Shown: positions 1 through 10,600, counted from the first letter of the stretch. The stretch is DNA of 36,341 bases from Zopfochytrium polystomum (GCA_025765615.1 JAIVFJ010000475.1:1-36341), one strand, 5' to 3'. Numbers and translations: made by a program. The notes: a model not told the origin generated them from the letters alone.

Positions 1-2000
1 CGTAGGATGTTATCTTGCCGGGGAGGCTGCATTTCAGCGATTTTCGAAAGAAATGGTCCAAGTTAGAAGGTCTGTCTTGCGAGTTTCTGTTAGAGAAAAC
101 CACCCTGAAGAATAGATTCGGGGGGTGCCCGGAGGCAGTTATCTGCCAGGAAGTCTGTGTTGCGGGCCGTTTCAAATGACACTGCCAGCCTCAAAGAGTC
201 GCGCACCGCAGTTTGGGTGGCTGTCGATGGTTCCAAATTTGCGCTGTTCTAAGGATCAGAAAGGCAGCAAATGCCGTCAGTCAAGAGAGTTCTTCCATCA
301 CGGTTCCCTCGAGGAACCGCCTTCAGGCCACCCAGGAAAGGTGGCTCACCCTGAGATGGAATCCCCAAAGCTAGCCCCTTCCCTTGACTTCAATTAGAAT
401 ATATCACCCTGGCGCGGGTAGGGGCTGACGCTCCAGGGACTTCGAAATCGGCGTCGGACCTCTGTCCGCTGGCAGTAAGAAAGACGAGTCGACCAGCGAT
501 AGTCCCCTCGGAGCTGGCGGGGTGTTCGATCTCCTCCATCCCAGGTCCAACCGTACTATCCAACCACCAATATTCACCAGCAACCTGCCATCTCCACTCC
601 GGCCTTGGCAGACATTCTCCTCAGTGTCGTTCTCATCGCCGCCCCTAACGATCGTCGCGGCAATCTTGCTCCGCCGTCGGCGACAAGCGAATCTTGAGCG
701 AAAGGTCCGCACCCACAGCGGCGAAGGCGTTTGTACAGCGTGAATTGATTTGATTTTGGGCCAATTGCATTCCTTTATCTATTTCTCACTTTTGCTTTTG
801 CTGACCCATTCACTGGGGGGGGGGGGAGTTAGTAATTGCCAGCGGAATGGTGGAGAGTGAGGGGCAATTTGCCAATGGCGACACTCCTAATCCTCATTCT
901 GAGCAGTCAATATGCCACGGTAATTTGTGGGATCCCTTCGGCTGTTGTGCGCGGAGGAGATCCTTTCTCCAGTTGTTAGAACGACACTCACGTCGCATGA
1001 CCTTAAGTGAGGGAGTGACCGCATCGGATCACCCGACGCGAGCGGGCCAGTGAAAAAAGTTGACCGCTTGTTCATGCAGTGGCCGCTGCGGAGCTCTGTC
1101 GGGACCGTTGAGTTGAGTGGCTCGCCCACCATGGTCTCAGCCCTGTCGTGAGAGAGAGGAAAGCAAGAGATGGAAAAATAAATACAGCGAAGTTCTTTGC
1201 AGTCCTGTCGCACGCCAAAGCTTCGCCCAACCAGGCGGTCCGAGCGCAATCATGCGAGTGCCGAGGTCCGCAAGCAAAAAGAACAAACCCTTCGAGAAGT
1301 GGCTGAACCGGCAATAGTTCAAGTTGAACGAACGCATTGTGGCTGAGCCAGGGCAGGGTTAGTTTCTTTGATATCACAAGTTGGGAGTATAAGTACAGAG
1401 AGAGGGCTTTTTTTTTTTTTTTTTCTTTTTGTCTCTTCCTTGTTCTCAAATAAAGTGCGACGGCGCAAGTGCTCAGCCCAGCCGTTTGTCCTTCTCCAAC
1501 AAAACGGGGAAAGAAGCAAAAACACCAATGAGAATGAGTGAGTGCTCTGCGCGAGTGTCAACACGCATGCAGGCGGGACACGAATGCCCCAATGCGGCTG
1601 GGGCAGTCATCTCTTTCTCAGTCAGTCTCCCTTTCTTCCCCTCTCTCTCTCACCCTAAGTCAGTCTCTCGCTCTCTCTCTCTTTCCCTGTCCTCAGAATT
1701 CAACGGTGTGTGCTCAGCCCGCGCTGATTCTCGTCTTGTTTTCACAATCAGGCTTAGCAGACGCCCCGACAGAGCAGTACCAAGGCCGCGTCAGACACGT
1801 GACCCTTTCCGGAATCGATCGGCAGAAATCACAAGCGAGCGTGTCTGGGGTGCGATCTGTCTGTCCACCTGTCTGCCAGTCTGGCTCATTGCCCCCAAAC
1901 TCGGTCAAGTCCGCAGAGCGAAGGCAAGTTGCGCCGCCCAACGATAGGCAGATGGAATTCACCAAAACAGGGAATGTCAGGCAGAGAGAGAGAGCGAACG
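1..2000. other. left flank without a firm gene
   Basis: Open frames here are short, overlap on both strands and lack clear start and splice context. The only stretch that reads somewhat like protein is the possible exon at 503-697. Visible landmarks are a G run near 816-826, a T run near 1409-1428 and CT-rich sequence from about 1610 to 1690. From roughly 1600 on, the sequence resembles 10600-10900 upstream of secreted-family copy 4, so its right end belongs to a segmental duplication. I see no RNA gene. Confidence 0.4.
503..697 (+). CDS. possible 3'-terminal exon, unknown protein
   Basis: After a tag that could be a splice acceptor (ending at 502), one frame stays open for 64 codons to TGA at 695-697. 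It reads like ordinary protein: a Pro/Gln/Tyr-rich start, then a hydrophobic run containing ADILLSVVLIAAP and a polar tail. There is no ATG, so if real it is the last exon of a gene whose other exons lie between 1 and 500 or outside the window. No family is recognised. Other frames over the same bases are also open, so this is weak. Confidence 0.2.
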   Translation, partial: SPRSWRGVRSPPSQVQPYYPTTNIHQQPAISTPALADILLSVVLIAAPNDRRGNLAPPSATSES

Positions 2001-2009
2001 AGATGTGAG

Positions 2010-2011
<2 letters not shown>

Positions 2012-2070
<59 letters not shown>
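2012..2070. repeat. (GA)n microsatellite, about 29 units
   Basis: An uninterrupted GA dinucleotide tract continues as imperfect GAGACA repeats to about 2101. It ends about 140 bp before the ATG of secreted-family copy 1. A shorter GA tract sits at the same place before copy 4 (10933-10957), so the tract was inside the duplicated segment and has since changed length. Confidence 0.95.
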
Positions 2071-2076
<6 letters not shown>

Positions 2077-2212
2077 CAGAGAGAGACAGAGAGACAGAGA
2101 GGGCGTGTGTGGGTGTGCAGCGAAAACCAAGAGCTCGCTCCGAATAGAAGATAAACTCTTGCCCGCTTACCGATTCCTTTTTCGGCGACAAGCAGATATC
2201 AATTACAACAAG

Positions 2213-3458
2213 ATGAAGTTCAGTCAGCAGGCCGTTTCCGCTGGGATTGCGGCGGCTGCCGCCTTGGCACACTCCGTCAGCTCGCTACCATGGGCGCAAG
2301 CGGCGCCCCTCACGCCAGACGGTCAATCACCTGCGTCTCCGCTGCTCGCGTCCTCCTTGTCCGTCGCAACGTCAGACTCCTCTGCGCACGGCCTGGTCCC
2401 GAGTCTCTACCGTCGCGTCATCGAACCCGTCAGCGCGACCATCGGCGCCGTGGGCTTGGGCGTTGCCGCAACAATGGGAGTGAAGAACTTGGCAGAGGTA
2501 AATCCTCGTTTCTGATGCCCTGCTGGGGTGTTTTACTCGGGCGCTGACAGGATGTCGGGGGGTGTCCCAAAGGCCCACCACCGAAACAGAAAGGCGGCTC
2601 AAAAGTTTGTGGAGGAAGGGTACAAGGACGAGTACGAGCGCGACAAGGACAAGGACACCAAGCGGATCAACCACTACGAGGCGCACCCGTCAAAGGGCTG
2701 CTACTCCGTCTGTGGTGGTCAAAAGACCTACAGCCCGGTGAGTGTGGGCGAGTCAATTCGTCGTTGCAGGTCGTGCACCAACCGAGATCTGGCCTGATCC
2801 AACCCCAAACCTCCTCCTTTTTGGACCCCTCCCCGTCGTTTTCTTCCCCAAGGCCGACTGCAGCAAGAAAAAGTTCCGATCCGAGCTCTCGCTTTACCGC
2901 CGCGCCATCGAGTACCTGTTCGAGGACGACGACGCCTGGGACGAGAGCGACCTCGACGAGGACGAGGCTGTCATGGACGTCGACTACGCCGTCGAGGACG
3001 CGTTGAAAAAGAGCCCCCTCTCATCGCAGAACCCGCTGCGTCCGTATCAGAAGAAGACTCTTGAACGCACCAACACGACCCCCAAGCCGTACAAGGGGGC
3101 ACCGGCAAAGGCAGCCGGTGCATCGACGACGCCAGCCAAGGCTGCAGCGACGTCGGAAAAGGCGGCGTCCGCTCCGGCGAAAAAGTCGTGGAACCCGTTC
3201 AATAAGAAGACCGACGCCGCCGCCGCAACGGACGCCTCGGGCGCGGCGGCCAAGAAATCATCGTCGTGGAACCCGTTCAGGAAGAAGGAACCGAACCCAG
3301 ACGAGATCAAGCACGTCAAGGTCGGCGGCGGGCTCATCAACAAGTTCCGGACGGCGGAGAAGATGCGCACAAGTGCGGAGAAGAAGATTGACGCGCAGGT
3401 CAAAGCGGGCGGGTGCGCTGTCGTGCACAACAAGATTAACGGGCAGCACGGTTTGTGA
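2213..3458 (+). CDS. secreted-family protein, copy 1 (intact, three exons)
   Basis: Exons 2213-2497, 2573-2737 and 2853-3458; introns of 75 and 115 nt with GT..AG ends, both phase 0; 351 aa. I do not recognise the family. Residues 1-30 form a signal peptide with likely cleavage after AQA. A small-residue hydrophobic stretch lies at 73-90. SLYRRVIE (64-71) recurs as SLYRRAIE (163-170). Exon 2 is Lys/Asp/Glu-rich and ends in a CYSVC motif (C138, C142), with C153 following. An acidic stretch spans 174-199. WNPF followed by basic residues occurs at 263 and 289, then a conserved tail with C338. The start is the first ATG and its context is identical in copy 4. The exon structure is supported by exactly equal exon lengths in copy 4 (285, 165, 606). 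Secretion is inferred; function is unknown. Confidence 0.8.
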
Positions 3459-3489
3459 GAATGGTTGTTGCCGCGCCCAAGGTTTCGGT

Positions 3490-4745
3490 GGGGAGGGTTG
3501 AGGTCCCCTACTTTTTTGGATGTGGCGTTACGCTTCTGTTAAGCTCGTTTATGAAGAGATAATAACTGTAACCGACTTTGACGCCAGTCCCAACCGCTGT
3601 ATTCCTTATTTTTGCAGCGATTAAAGTCATTCTTGTTTTTCTTGAGTGACTTCTAATGGGAATTCGTACCCACTTGCAGTGTAGCGGGGTGACTGCGTAC
3701 AAGGATTGTGAAGGACTGGAGGCAGATTTTAGGGTAGAGGGGCCTTTATTCAATGAGGTTCTTCTTGTCTTCACTACTGCTTCCCTCTCACACCCTGCTG
3801 CCTTTTTTACTGCCCAGGAGGAAAGACACTTCCCCAAATTTTGAGGATGCTTGGGCCACCTTGCACTTTACCAAGTGCAAGTGCAGTGCTGCAGACAAAT
3901 CCTCCCAAAATTCTGTCTGCCCAAATTCCAACAACTTCACGGCTTATTCTGAGTTCGGGGGGGGACGTGTTTGAAAGGGGAACGAAAGGGGGCTTTGCCT
4001 TCGACCGCCTATTCGAGAGAACTTTTCGACGGCGAAACCGTCGACGCCGACTCCGCCGAGGATATTGAAAGCCCGTCGAGGACGCTCCAACAAGGATCTG
4101 CCGGGTTGCCAGCAAAGCAAGCCGGCTCCTCACACCTCGCACAGATCCTGTTGCCCTTTCAGTTTGTTGTGCACAACGGCGTCCTGCTTTGGCAGGACTC
4201 GTATCCGTCTCCCTCTCCGCTCGCGCATCGTCTACGCCAGCGGGAGCATGCTGATATTCTGACGCCGACGGTAATGCGCTTGACTTCCGCTGCGTTGAGA
4301 AGCCACGTTTCTGCAAGCGAGGCGGGATGGTTTTTTCTTCAGGGTATAATTCGGTGACGGACGACTTGCTACCGAGGATCGTCGGCTCGGTCGCCGTCAG
4401 CTCATATGTTGTCTGTGAGAGAGAATTTGTTGAATGGAGGAGACGCTGAATGCAATATACAATTAATCTCAGACACAGGGCTGATTGTGTGCGGCTGGGT
4501 ACGCGGCGCGCGTGATCACAGTGCTCCTTTTTCAGCTGCGCCGCGCTTGTGGCTTTTTGTCGAAACAGAAACGGTACAGGCAGTTGTTCTCAGTGCCACA
4601 GAAATTATTTCTTCGGGCACTGCGATGCCCAGAAGACACTTCTGTCGGCCTGTGGTCGTCTGGTTGTGGGGCGCCAGGACCCGAATCTCGCCAGCGGATT
4701 TCGGGAGTGTGGGCGCAGCACCTTTTCCTCAAATTCACAAAACTA
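3490..4745. repeat. segmental duplication, 3' part of unit 1
   Basis: Sequence after copy 1 matches sequence after copy 4 (about 12380-13350) in the same order: a 3' flank with the shared GGCGTTACGCTTCTGT, the rearranged exon relics, then a block containing GGAGACGCTGAATGCAATAT and GGCTGGGTACGCGGCGCGCG. No independent gene is visible. Divergence is spread along the block, with many small indels, so the duplication is not very recent outside the coding exons. Confidence 0.75.
4020..4275. pseudogene. rearranged relics of secreted-family exon 3 (unit 1)
   Basis: Bases about 4025-4110 on the plus strand resemble the acidic middle of exon 3 (GTCGACGCCGACTC, then GTCGAGGACGC). Bases about 4160-4275 resemble the end of exon 3 on the minus strand: GATGCGCGAG, then a GCAGGACG..GTTGTGCACAACAA stretch corresponding to the C-terminal VVHNK residues. 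The two fragments therefore face each other. The same arrangement follows copy 4, so the rearrangement predates the segmental duplication. No open frame survives. Confidence 0.6.
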
Positions 4746-4776
4746 TCTCGAAAAGGAAAGAGTATCGCGAAAAGCC

Positions 4777-4802
<26 letters not shown>
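4777..4802. repeat. (GA)n microsatellite before copy 2
   Basis: About 13 GA units end roughly 95 bp before the ATG of copy 2. A longer, more degenerate GA/GACA tract stands at the matching place before copy 3 (about 7366-7420). Confidence 0.9.
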
Positions 4803-4807
<5 letters not shown>

Positions 4808-4897
4808 AGGAAGCGCAAAACATCAATACCAACACGGAAGGACATAATTAGAATCGTAGAAAGTCAACTTGCCAACTTCCCAAGCTGAATTTGGATC

Positions 4898-6145
4898 ATG
4901 AGGTTCTCCTCGAAAGCCGTCTCTGCGGCCCTCGCCGCTGCATTTGGCATGGCCAAGTTCTTCGGCACGCTGCCGTGCGCCTTCGCGGCGCCCCTCGCCG
5001 CAGGCAGCCAAGCAGACGGCCAGATATCGGCATCGCCAATCTCTCCGCTGCTCGCATCAGACTTCTCTCCGTACGCCCTAGCCTTCGGTCTGTACCGTCG
5101 AGTGATAGAGCCCGTCAGCATGACGGTCGCCGCTACTGGCTTGGGCGTTGCTGCAACAATGGGTGTGAAGAACTTGGCAGAAGGTGAGTGAGTGAGTGAT
5201 GCTGTTGAAGGGATCGCGGATTGTGCTGCGTGTGGACTTCAGTTCGAACAAGACCGATAACGGGACCCGTTCCTTCCGCAGGCTCACCATCGAAACAGAA
5301 AGGCAGCGCAAAACTTTGTCGAAGATGGGTATAAGGGTGAATACGAGCGCGACAAAGACAAGGACACAAAACGTATCAACCACTATGAGGCTCATCCGTC
5401 CAAGAACTGCTACGCTGTTTGCGGTGGTCAAAAGACGCTCAGCCCTGTGAGTGCTGTCATCTTTTACTACCAAATGCTTTGCCTCTAACCGCTCAAAATT
5501 TGGCTAGGCTGACTGCAGCAAGAAAAAGTTCCGATCGGAGCTCTCACTTTACCGCCGCGCCATCGAATACCTGTTCGAGGATGACGATGCCTGGGACGAA
5601 AACGCTGTGGATGCTGACTCTGCCATCGACGTCGACTACGCCGTCGAAGATGCGCTTGAAGAAGAGCCCGCTCTCTTCGGAAAGGCCACTTCGCCCGTAC
5701 CAGAAAAAGGCGCTCGAACGCACCAACACGACTCCCAAAACGTACAAGGGGGCGCCGGCCTAAAGCGTCCACTTCGTCGACGACGCCAGCCAAGGCCGCA
5801 ACACCCGCCAAGGGCGCTGCGTCGTCAGGAAAGGAGACGGCCGCCGCTCCAGCGAAAAAGTCTTGGAACCCCTTCTCGAAATCAAGCTCGTCATCCTCGT
5901 CCGCCAAGGACGACTCTGCCGGATCGTCCAAAAAGTCGTCGTTGTTGTCGTCGTTAAATCCGTTCAAGAGCAAGGCGCCCAACCCAGACGAAGTCAAGCA
6001 CGTCAAGGTCGGCGGCGGGCTCCTCAACAAGTTTCGTCCGGCGGAGAAGATGCGCGCCAGCGCGCAGAGGAAAGTCGATGCGCAGGTCGCTGCGGGCGGA
6101 TGTGCTGTTGTCCACAACAAGATTAATGGACAGCACGGTGTGTGA
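4898..6145 (+). pseudogene. secreted-family protein, copy 2 (frame-broken)
   Basis: This is a diverged subtype of the same family. Exon 1 (4898-5182, 285 nt) encodes a signal peptide ending CAFAAPLA and the GLYRRVIEP motif. Exon 2 (5282-5446, 165 nt) and exon 3 (5508-6145) are recognisable by comparison with copies 1 and 4. Three single-base excesses break it: an extra G at the exon 1 donor (5183), an extra base near 5655 and an extra T near 5761. After the third the original frame family resumes and runs through the conserved tail to TGA at 6143-6145. Residue-level similarity is good on both sides of each break, so decay is recent or the extra bases are sequencing errors. Read without correction, exon 3 ends at 5957 with an unrelated Arg-rich tail. 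Confidence 0.7.
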
Positions 6146-6307
6146 GCGAGTCATAATGGGGCCGTCGGTGGTCGGGATATTTTCCTGTAGGATGAGGTTT
6201 TTCTTTGGATGGGCTGGTGTTCCTATTTTTTCCGTAATAGCCTGCTTATGCAACTGATCACCTGACCTGTTGTTACCTGCGCACTTCTTTCGTTCCGGTC
6301 CGCTTTG

Positions 6308-7290
6308 TCATTCTTCCTCGGCTGATGGTCCCTTTTTGTATTCTTGATTGATGAGCTTTGCGACAACATTCCTCCTTGTTGCACCGAAGATGTAATTAGT
6401 TGCAAATTTATCCCTCGCTAACCTCAAGCCGTGGCCCCATTCTGCGTTTCGACTTTCACTGCCGGAAGCCGACCGGCTTCGCCGTTTCTCGCCCATCCGT
6501 TTTTCGGACTTGCTCGAGTCGGCGATGATCGTGGGGAAAGCTCGATCCCGAAACTGGATTCCTGCTTTCCGGTCGCCGATGAGAGATGATTGATCATCCG
6601 AGCCTGGTGTGTCGAGTTCTGCAGGAACCTCCTGCGGCAATGGTCCCAACTTTGAGAGACCCTGCTGCAGAAGGTAGGGCAGGAATGGGGAAGCGTCTCC
6701 GCTAAAGGCTGCCCTTTGACCGCTTGATCCCAGCGACCCCAGGTATAAACGTCGCCCGGGGTGGCATACACCATACTCCGGGCCTCCCTGCGAGGAATAT
6801 GGCAAGGTAGTCGGCACACCCTGGTTGTGAAAAGTTATGGCCAGCGTGCGTTGATATCTGAAGCGGCGGAATTTGGTCGCCAAGGTGCCTGTGCCCAGCG
6901 AAGCTGGCGACCCAGTGCTGGCTGTGCGTCGAATGGGCTGAGCGTACACAGGGACATGCAGGCCGCGCTGAATGCAACTTGCGCAGCAAAAGGCCCTGAA
7001 ACTCCTTGGGGGAGCGGCTGTAGGTGATTGCTTGGAAGCCAGTCTGCAGAAGTTCGTGCCAGGAAGGCCATTACCATCTGCACATCAACGAAAAAGCGTA
7101 GTGTTGCCGAGCCAACTTCCGTGTCCTTACTTAGACTTTGATGGGTAGAATTCTCCAATTCTTCTGAGACAAACCCGTGCCGTACATGCATTTGGTCGCG
7201 GGCTCTGCAGTGTTTTGCCAAGAAGACAGTGTATGCCCGCACCTCTGCCAGCCTGCTGGTTTTGTGAGTTTGCGTGGCGCAGGGGGTGCA
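6308..7290 (-). CDS. possible two-exon gene, unknown protein
   Basis: On the minus strand a frame is open from about 7085 down to TGA at 6308-6310 (about 257 codons) but has no ATG near its beginning. Just upstream, a GTAAGG donor (about 7137) and a GTGCAG acceptor (about 7085) define a 53-nt intron that joins it in phase to another frame open from about 7290 to 7138. The combined protein has a Pro/Arg-rich middle and ends in a charged segment with KLINQEYKKG. No family is recognised. The first ATG in the upstream part is close to the intron, so the N terminus is uncertain. It lies between family copies 2 and 3. Confidence 0.33.
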
Positions 7291-7365
7291 ATTCCTGATT
7301 CACCGGTGGAAATCAGAAGGTTGCGGTTTTCACAAAGCACTTCCAAAAAGAAAGCAAATCGCGAA

Positions 7366-7420
7366 AATCCGAGAGAAAGAGAGACAGAGATAGGAGAAAG
7401 AGAGAGAGACAGAGAGAGTA
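7366..7420. repeat. degenerate GA/GACA tract before copy 3
   Basis: Imperfect GAGA/GACAGA repeats occupy the position equivalent to the GA tract before copy 2. Flanking sequence also matches (CGCGAAAA before it and CAACTTGCCA after it), so copies 2 and 3 share an ancestral 5' region. Confidence 0.8.
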
Positions 7421-7502
7421 AGAAAGCGCTAAACAGCAAAGAACAGAAAAAATAAGGACCGAAAGTTTTCAACTTGCCATCTTCCAAAACCAGCTGCAGA
7501 TC

Positions 7503-8088
7503 ATAGGTTCTCCTCGGAATCCGTCTCTGCGGCTTTGGCCGCTCCATTTGGTATGGCCCAGTCCTTCAGCATTCTGCCTTGCCTGCGGCGCCCCTCGCGG
7601 CAGGCAGCACAGCAGACGGCGAGACATCGGTATCGCCCATCTCCCCGCAGCTCGCGTCCACATCAAACTTCTCTCCGAACGCCCTCGTCTCCGGCCTGTA
7701 CCGCCGCGTAGTGAGCTCATCAGCGCGTCGATCGCCGGTGTTGGCTTGGGCGTTGCCGGGGTAATGGGAGTGAAGAATAGCCTGATGCTCTTGTTGAGAT
7801 CGCGTTGGCGTCAACTATCCAGTCGAACGAGTAGTAGATAACGGGATCCAATCGTTTCCGTGGGCTCACCATCGAAACAGAAAGGCCTCGCAAACCTTTG
7901 TAGAGGATGGGTATAAAGCTGAATACGAGCGCGACAAAGGCAAGGATACCAAGCGCATCAACCACTATGAGGCGCATCCGTCCGAATTGCTACTCTGTTT
8001 GCGGCGGTCAGGCGCTCAGCCCCGTGAATGACCGTGGTGCCGTTTTTACCATATACTTTGATTAACAGCTGGAATCACTATAGGCCAC
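7503..8088 (+). pseudogene. secreted-family protein, copy 3 (decayed, no exon 3)
   Basis: Strongly similar to copy 2 from the start-codon position through intron 2. The start is destroyed: the ATGAGG of copy 2 reads ATAGG here. A 4-base loss in the signal-peptide region shifts the frame. The exon 1 donor is deleted. The exon 2 acceptor CAG has become TGG. Exon 2 (about 7865-8023) carries a further one-base loss in the segment before the CYSVC codons. Similarity ends near 8088, at the acceptor of intron 2, and exon 3 is absent. It cannot make a family protein. Confidence 0.75.
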
Positions 8089-8916
8089 GAATGGGGGTAG
8101 AGTGAATCCAAATCAGCGATGAACCCTAGTTTAGGAGGACAGGGAAAAGAGCCCCAGCTAACGAGCACCGTCCGGGCAACGAGGTAGTAACTTCGCAAAA
8201 GTGCGAGACAGATGAGCACCACTTTTCCCGAATTCCCCTTGCTTTTTTTATGTAGAGTTAATTAAACGGAGCAATTACTGCAGCACAAAAACGTTCAGGA
8301 GTCGGACTAAAGCTGCATTTTTATTCGCGAAAAATATTGACTGATTTGGTATTTTTGCCAAGCAAACGCTACAATGAATAAATGCAAACAAAGAATAAAA
8401 TGCTATCCTGCGTCCGCCACAGATGAAGGACGAGTCGAGAAAAAACAGGCAGCTGAATGAAGTGCTGTCCGGCATCTGCCACGGACGAAAGAATTTCTCG
8501 TGAACACCAATTGTTTTGATTAGGTTCATAACGTGTTAAACGCAGTCACAACCAAAACTTACCTATTTGTACCAATTTTCAATAGCCACCAAAACGTTGC
8601 CTTCGCCAGTGCGCTGGGTCCTATGCACTCAACAAAAAGCAAAACAGGCCACCAATCCTCAAAGCGGTGGTTGTTCACGAAAGTGCACTTTTCTCTTATT
8701 CGCACCAGATTTGAGGAGAATGAAATAAGACAATCATGCCGACTTGGTCTGGTATAGTCACCTCAGTAGCAAGAGGTTTCAGCTCGTTGCACTCAATCTC
8801 GTTAAATTGCGTGTACGCACTCAATTAAGCCATCCAAATCCCTTATTTTTCGCTGTCAGTTCCACATGAAGATTTCGACGAATGTCGAATAGTTACCATC
8901 GACAAATGTGGGGTAG
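8089..8916. other. intergenic, nothing recognised
   Basis: AT-richer sequence with short unrelated open frames on both strands and no splice-linked coding pattern. It begins exactly where similarity of copy 3 to its family stops. I see no repeat or RNA gene. Confidence 0.5.
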
Positions 8917-9495
8917 GTACCATCAAGATTTTGCAGTAAATCCAGACTTCCGATCGACAAGGTACGGCGTCGTCAGCACTACCATCACAGGTGGGACGAC
9001 GTCCAGGTGCTTCTCAACGAGGTCTCCCATCAGCCAGAAGTGCGCTATGGAGCCCAGATCCGCGGGCATGAGCAAGCCGAGGTGGTGTTTGGGAGTACGA
9101 ACAGCGTCTGGCTTTGCCGGTGTGACGGCGGAGAGTGCCGAGACTGGGCGGACTGCATCACAGCGGCAGCCTGGTGTGAAAGTCGCTGCTGGAAGCTGAG
9201 GAAAAGCTGGTCGACTGAGTGCGCCATTGCTCAGCAGTGGACCATGAGGAAAACGGGTGGGGAGTACTGGCGAGGGTTGCGCTTTCTTTCCTCAATGACA
9301 ACAGCAGGAAGTGAGAAGAGACAACCCTTGGCTGTCGAACCGACCTCGGTCCTTTCATCGCGATTGCCAAAGAGGCCCATTACCCTCGAATTGATATTGG
9401 TGAAACAGTCAGCCGATTTGGCGCGGTTACCCTCCTGCATACTTACCCTCCTTCAGCATTTGCAGAGAAGCAATGAGTGCTCTTACCGACTTTGA
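8917..9495 (+). CDS. possible Cys/Trp-rich exon, unknown protein
   Basis: After a possible acceptor (GGGTAG ending at 8916) one frame stays open for 192 codons to TGA at 9493-9495. Its middle, about 9000-9220, reads like protein: VLLNEVSHQPEVRYGAQ followed by a Cys/Trp-rich stretch containing WLCRCDGGECRDWADC. The 3' part is less convincing. No ATG lies near the 5' end, so an upstream exon would be needed. No family is recognised. A minus-strand fragment at 9445-9528, starting MEKANHC and ending at a GTAAGT donor, is an alternative reading of part of the region. Confidence 0.22.
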   Translation, partial: VPSRFCSKSRLPIDKVRRRQHYHHRWDDVQVLLNEVSHQPEVRYGAQIRGHEQAEVVFGSTNSVWLCRCDGGECRDWADCITAAAWCESRCWKLRKSWSTECAIAQQWTMRKTGGEYWRGLRFLSSMTTAGSEKRQPLAVEPTSVLSSRLPKRPITLELILVKQSADLARLPSCILTLLQHLQRSNECSYRL

Positions 9496-9587
9496 ATGTA
9501 TATGCCAACAATGGTTGGCCTTCTCCATGTAAACTACTACTACGCGGCGCAGTCGTATGCTTCTGCGCAATGATCCCGTTGTTTCAA

Positions 9588-10090
9588 TCATAACCTAATT
9601 GTCAATCCATGTGAGTGTTTTTCAGATGCTGCCCAACCAAGCCAATGTGATCGCAGCTGCCAAAACCTAACAGTCTGAATGGGCGCAATCGAATAGTTCT
9701 GCTGCCATTGTTCTGGTTCAATTTGCAAGCAATGGGGTAAGATCACATGCTCATACAGGACAGAAGCATTCTGCAAGATGGTGGTCGCTGTATACGTACC
9801 AGGGGAATGAAATGTCCTGCATGAGGGAAGGGGACACCAAGCCAGTCGGCGAAGGCAGCGTTTGGCTCGCAGATGGCGCTCCCAGCTCCCAAGCAAGCTG
9901 CTGCACCAGCTCCAAGCAGTGGAAGGAAAATTTCTTCGCTCACTCCATTCTGGTTGAGAACCAACCCCTTTGCGACATATGTTACAGCCAGATAGCAGGC
10001 GAGACATGGTGCCAGCAATAGCAGGCACACGAGAAGGCGCACAAATTCAACCGTGAATGAACAAACCGGCTGCTTTAGTGAGTGCCCCTA
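9588..10090 (-). CDS. possible membrane or secreted protein fragment, frame-broken
   Basis: On the minus strand, after a possible acceptor (GATTAG near 10090), an open frame encodes a strongly hydrophobic segment containing VRLLVCLLLLAPCLACYLAV, then a Gly/Ala-rich stretch. It loses coherence near 9800, where a neighbouring frame continues for about 70 residues (including LYEHVILPHCLQIEPEQW) to a stop at 9588. The pattern fits one gene with a frame break or a missed intron. No ATG and no family are recognised. Confidence 0.2.
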
Positions 10091-10130
10091 ATCTCTTTCT
10101 GTTGATTCATCACGCGCTGAAGCAGAGCCT

Positions 10131-10600
10131 GTGAAACTTCCCGTGGAATTTCATTTCGGAGATTCAAAAGCTGACAAGTGGGCGGAGCACAACGACCGAA
10201 TGTCGTTGGACCCGCACGTTCAGATCAGTCAGCAGCCCTGTCGTCGAGGCGCTGCTTTGCGGCGCTTTCCTCAGCTGCACCAGCCCCGCCGCAGCGTCCT
10301 CAGCCTGGACCGCGATGCGCTCGCTCTAATACTGCGAACCCATCGCGAGAGGAACCTTGTGCCCTTCATCGACTGGACTCTCCCCGGCTTCGTCCCCGGG
10401 CTGGGTCGCGACAATCGCTTCCTCGGCGGCGGCGCCGACGAAGACGCCGACGAAAGCGACGAGGACACCGAAGGAGGGGAAGACGCCGACCAAATCGATG
10501 AGGATGGAACGGGAGATGAGGACCACCATCCGCCGCAACCGCCGCCGCCACTGCCCCTCTTACCTCCCCCCACTTGTAAGGGTCGAACCACTGGCCCGCG
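10131..10600. other. overlapping open frames on both strands, coding strand undecided
   Basis: The plus strand has a 229-codon open frame with an Asp/Glu-rich centre and a Pro-rich end that runs into the CT microsatellite. The minus strand over 10326-10538 encodes MVVLISRSILIDLVGVF and a further hydrophobic run, resembling a signal or membrane segment. The codons are mirror images (GAC against GTC), so composition cannot settle which is real. Neither shows a recognisable domain. Confidence 0.25.

Noticed and set aside
1714..2272. Long Leu/Ser-rich minus-strand frames
   Set aside because: They are the translation of the GA/CT microsatellite (repeating LSLSLS); the same applies to 17854-18437 and 10662-11163.
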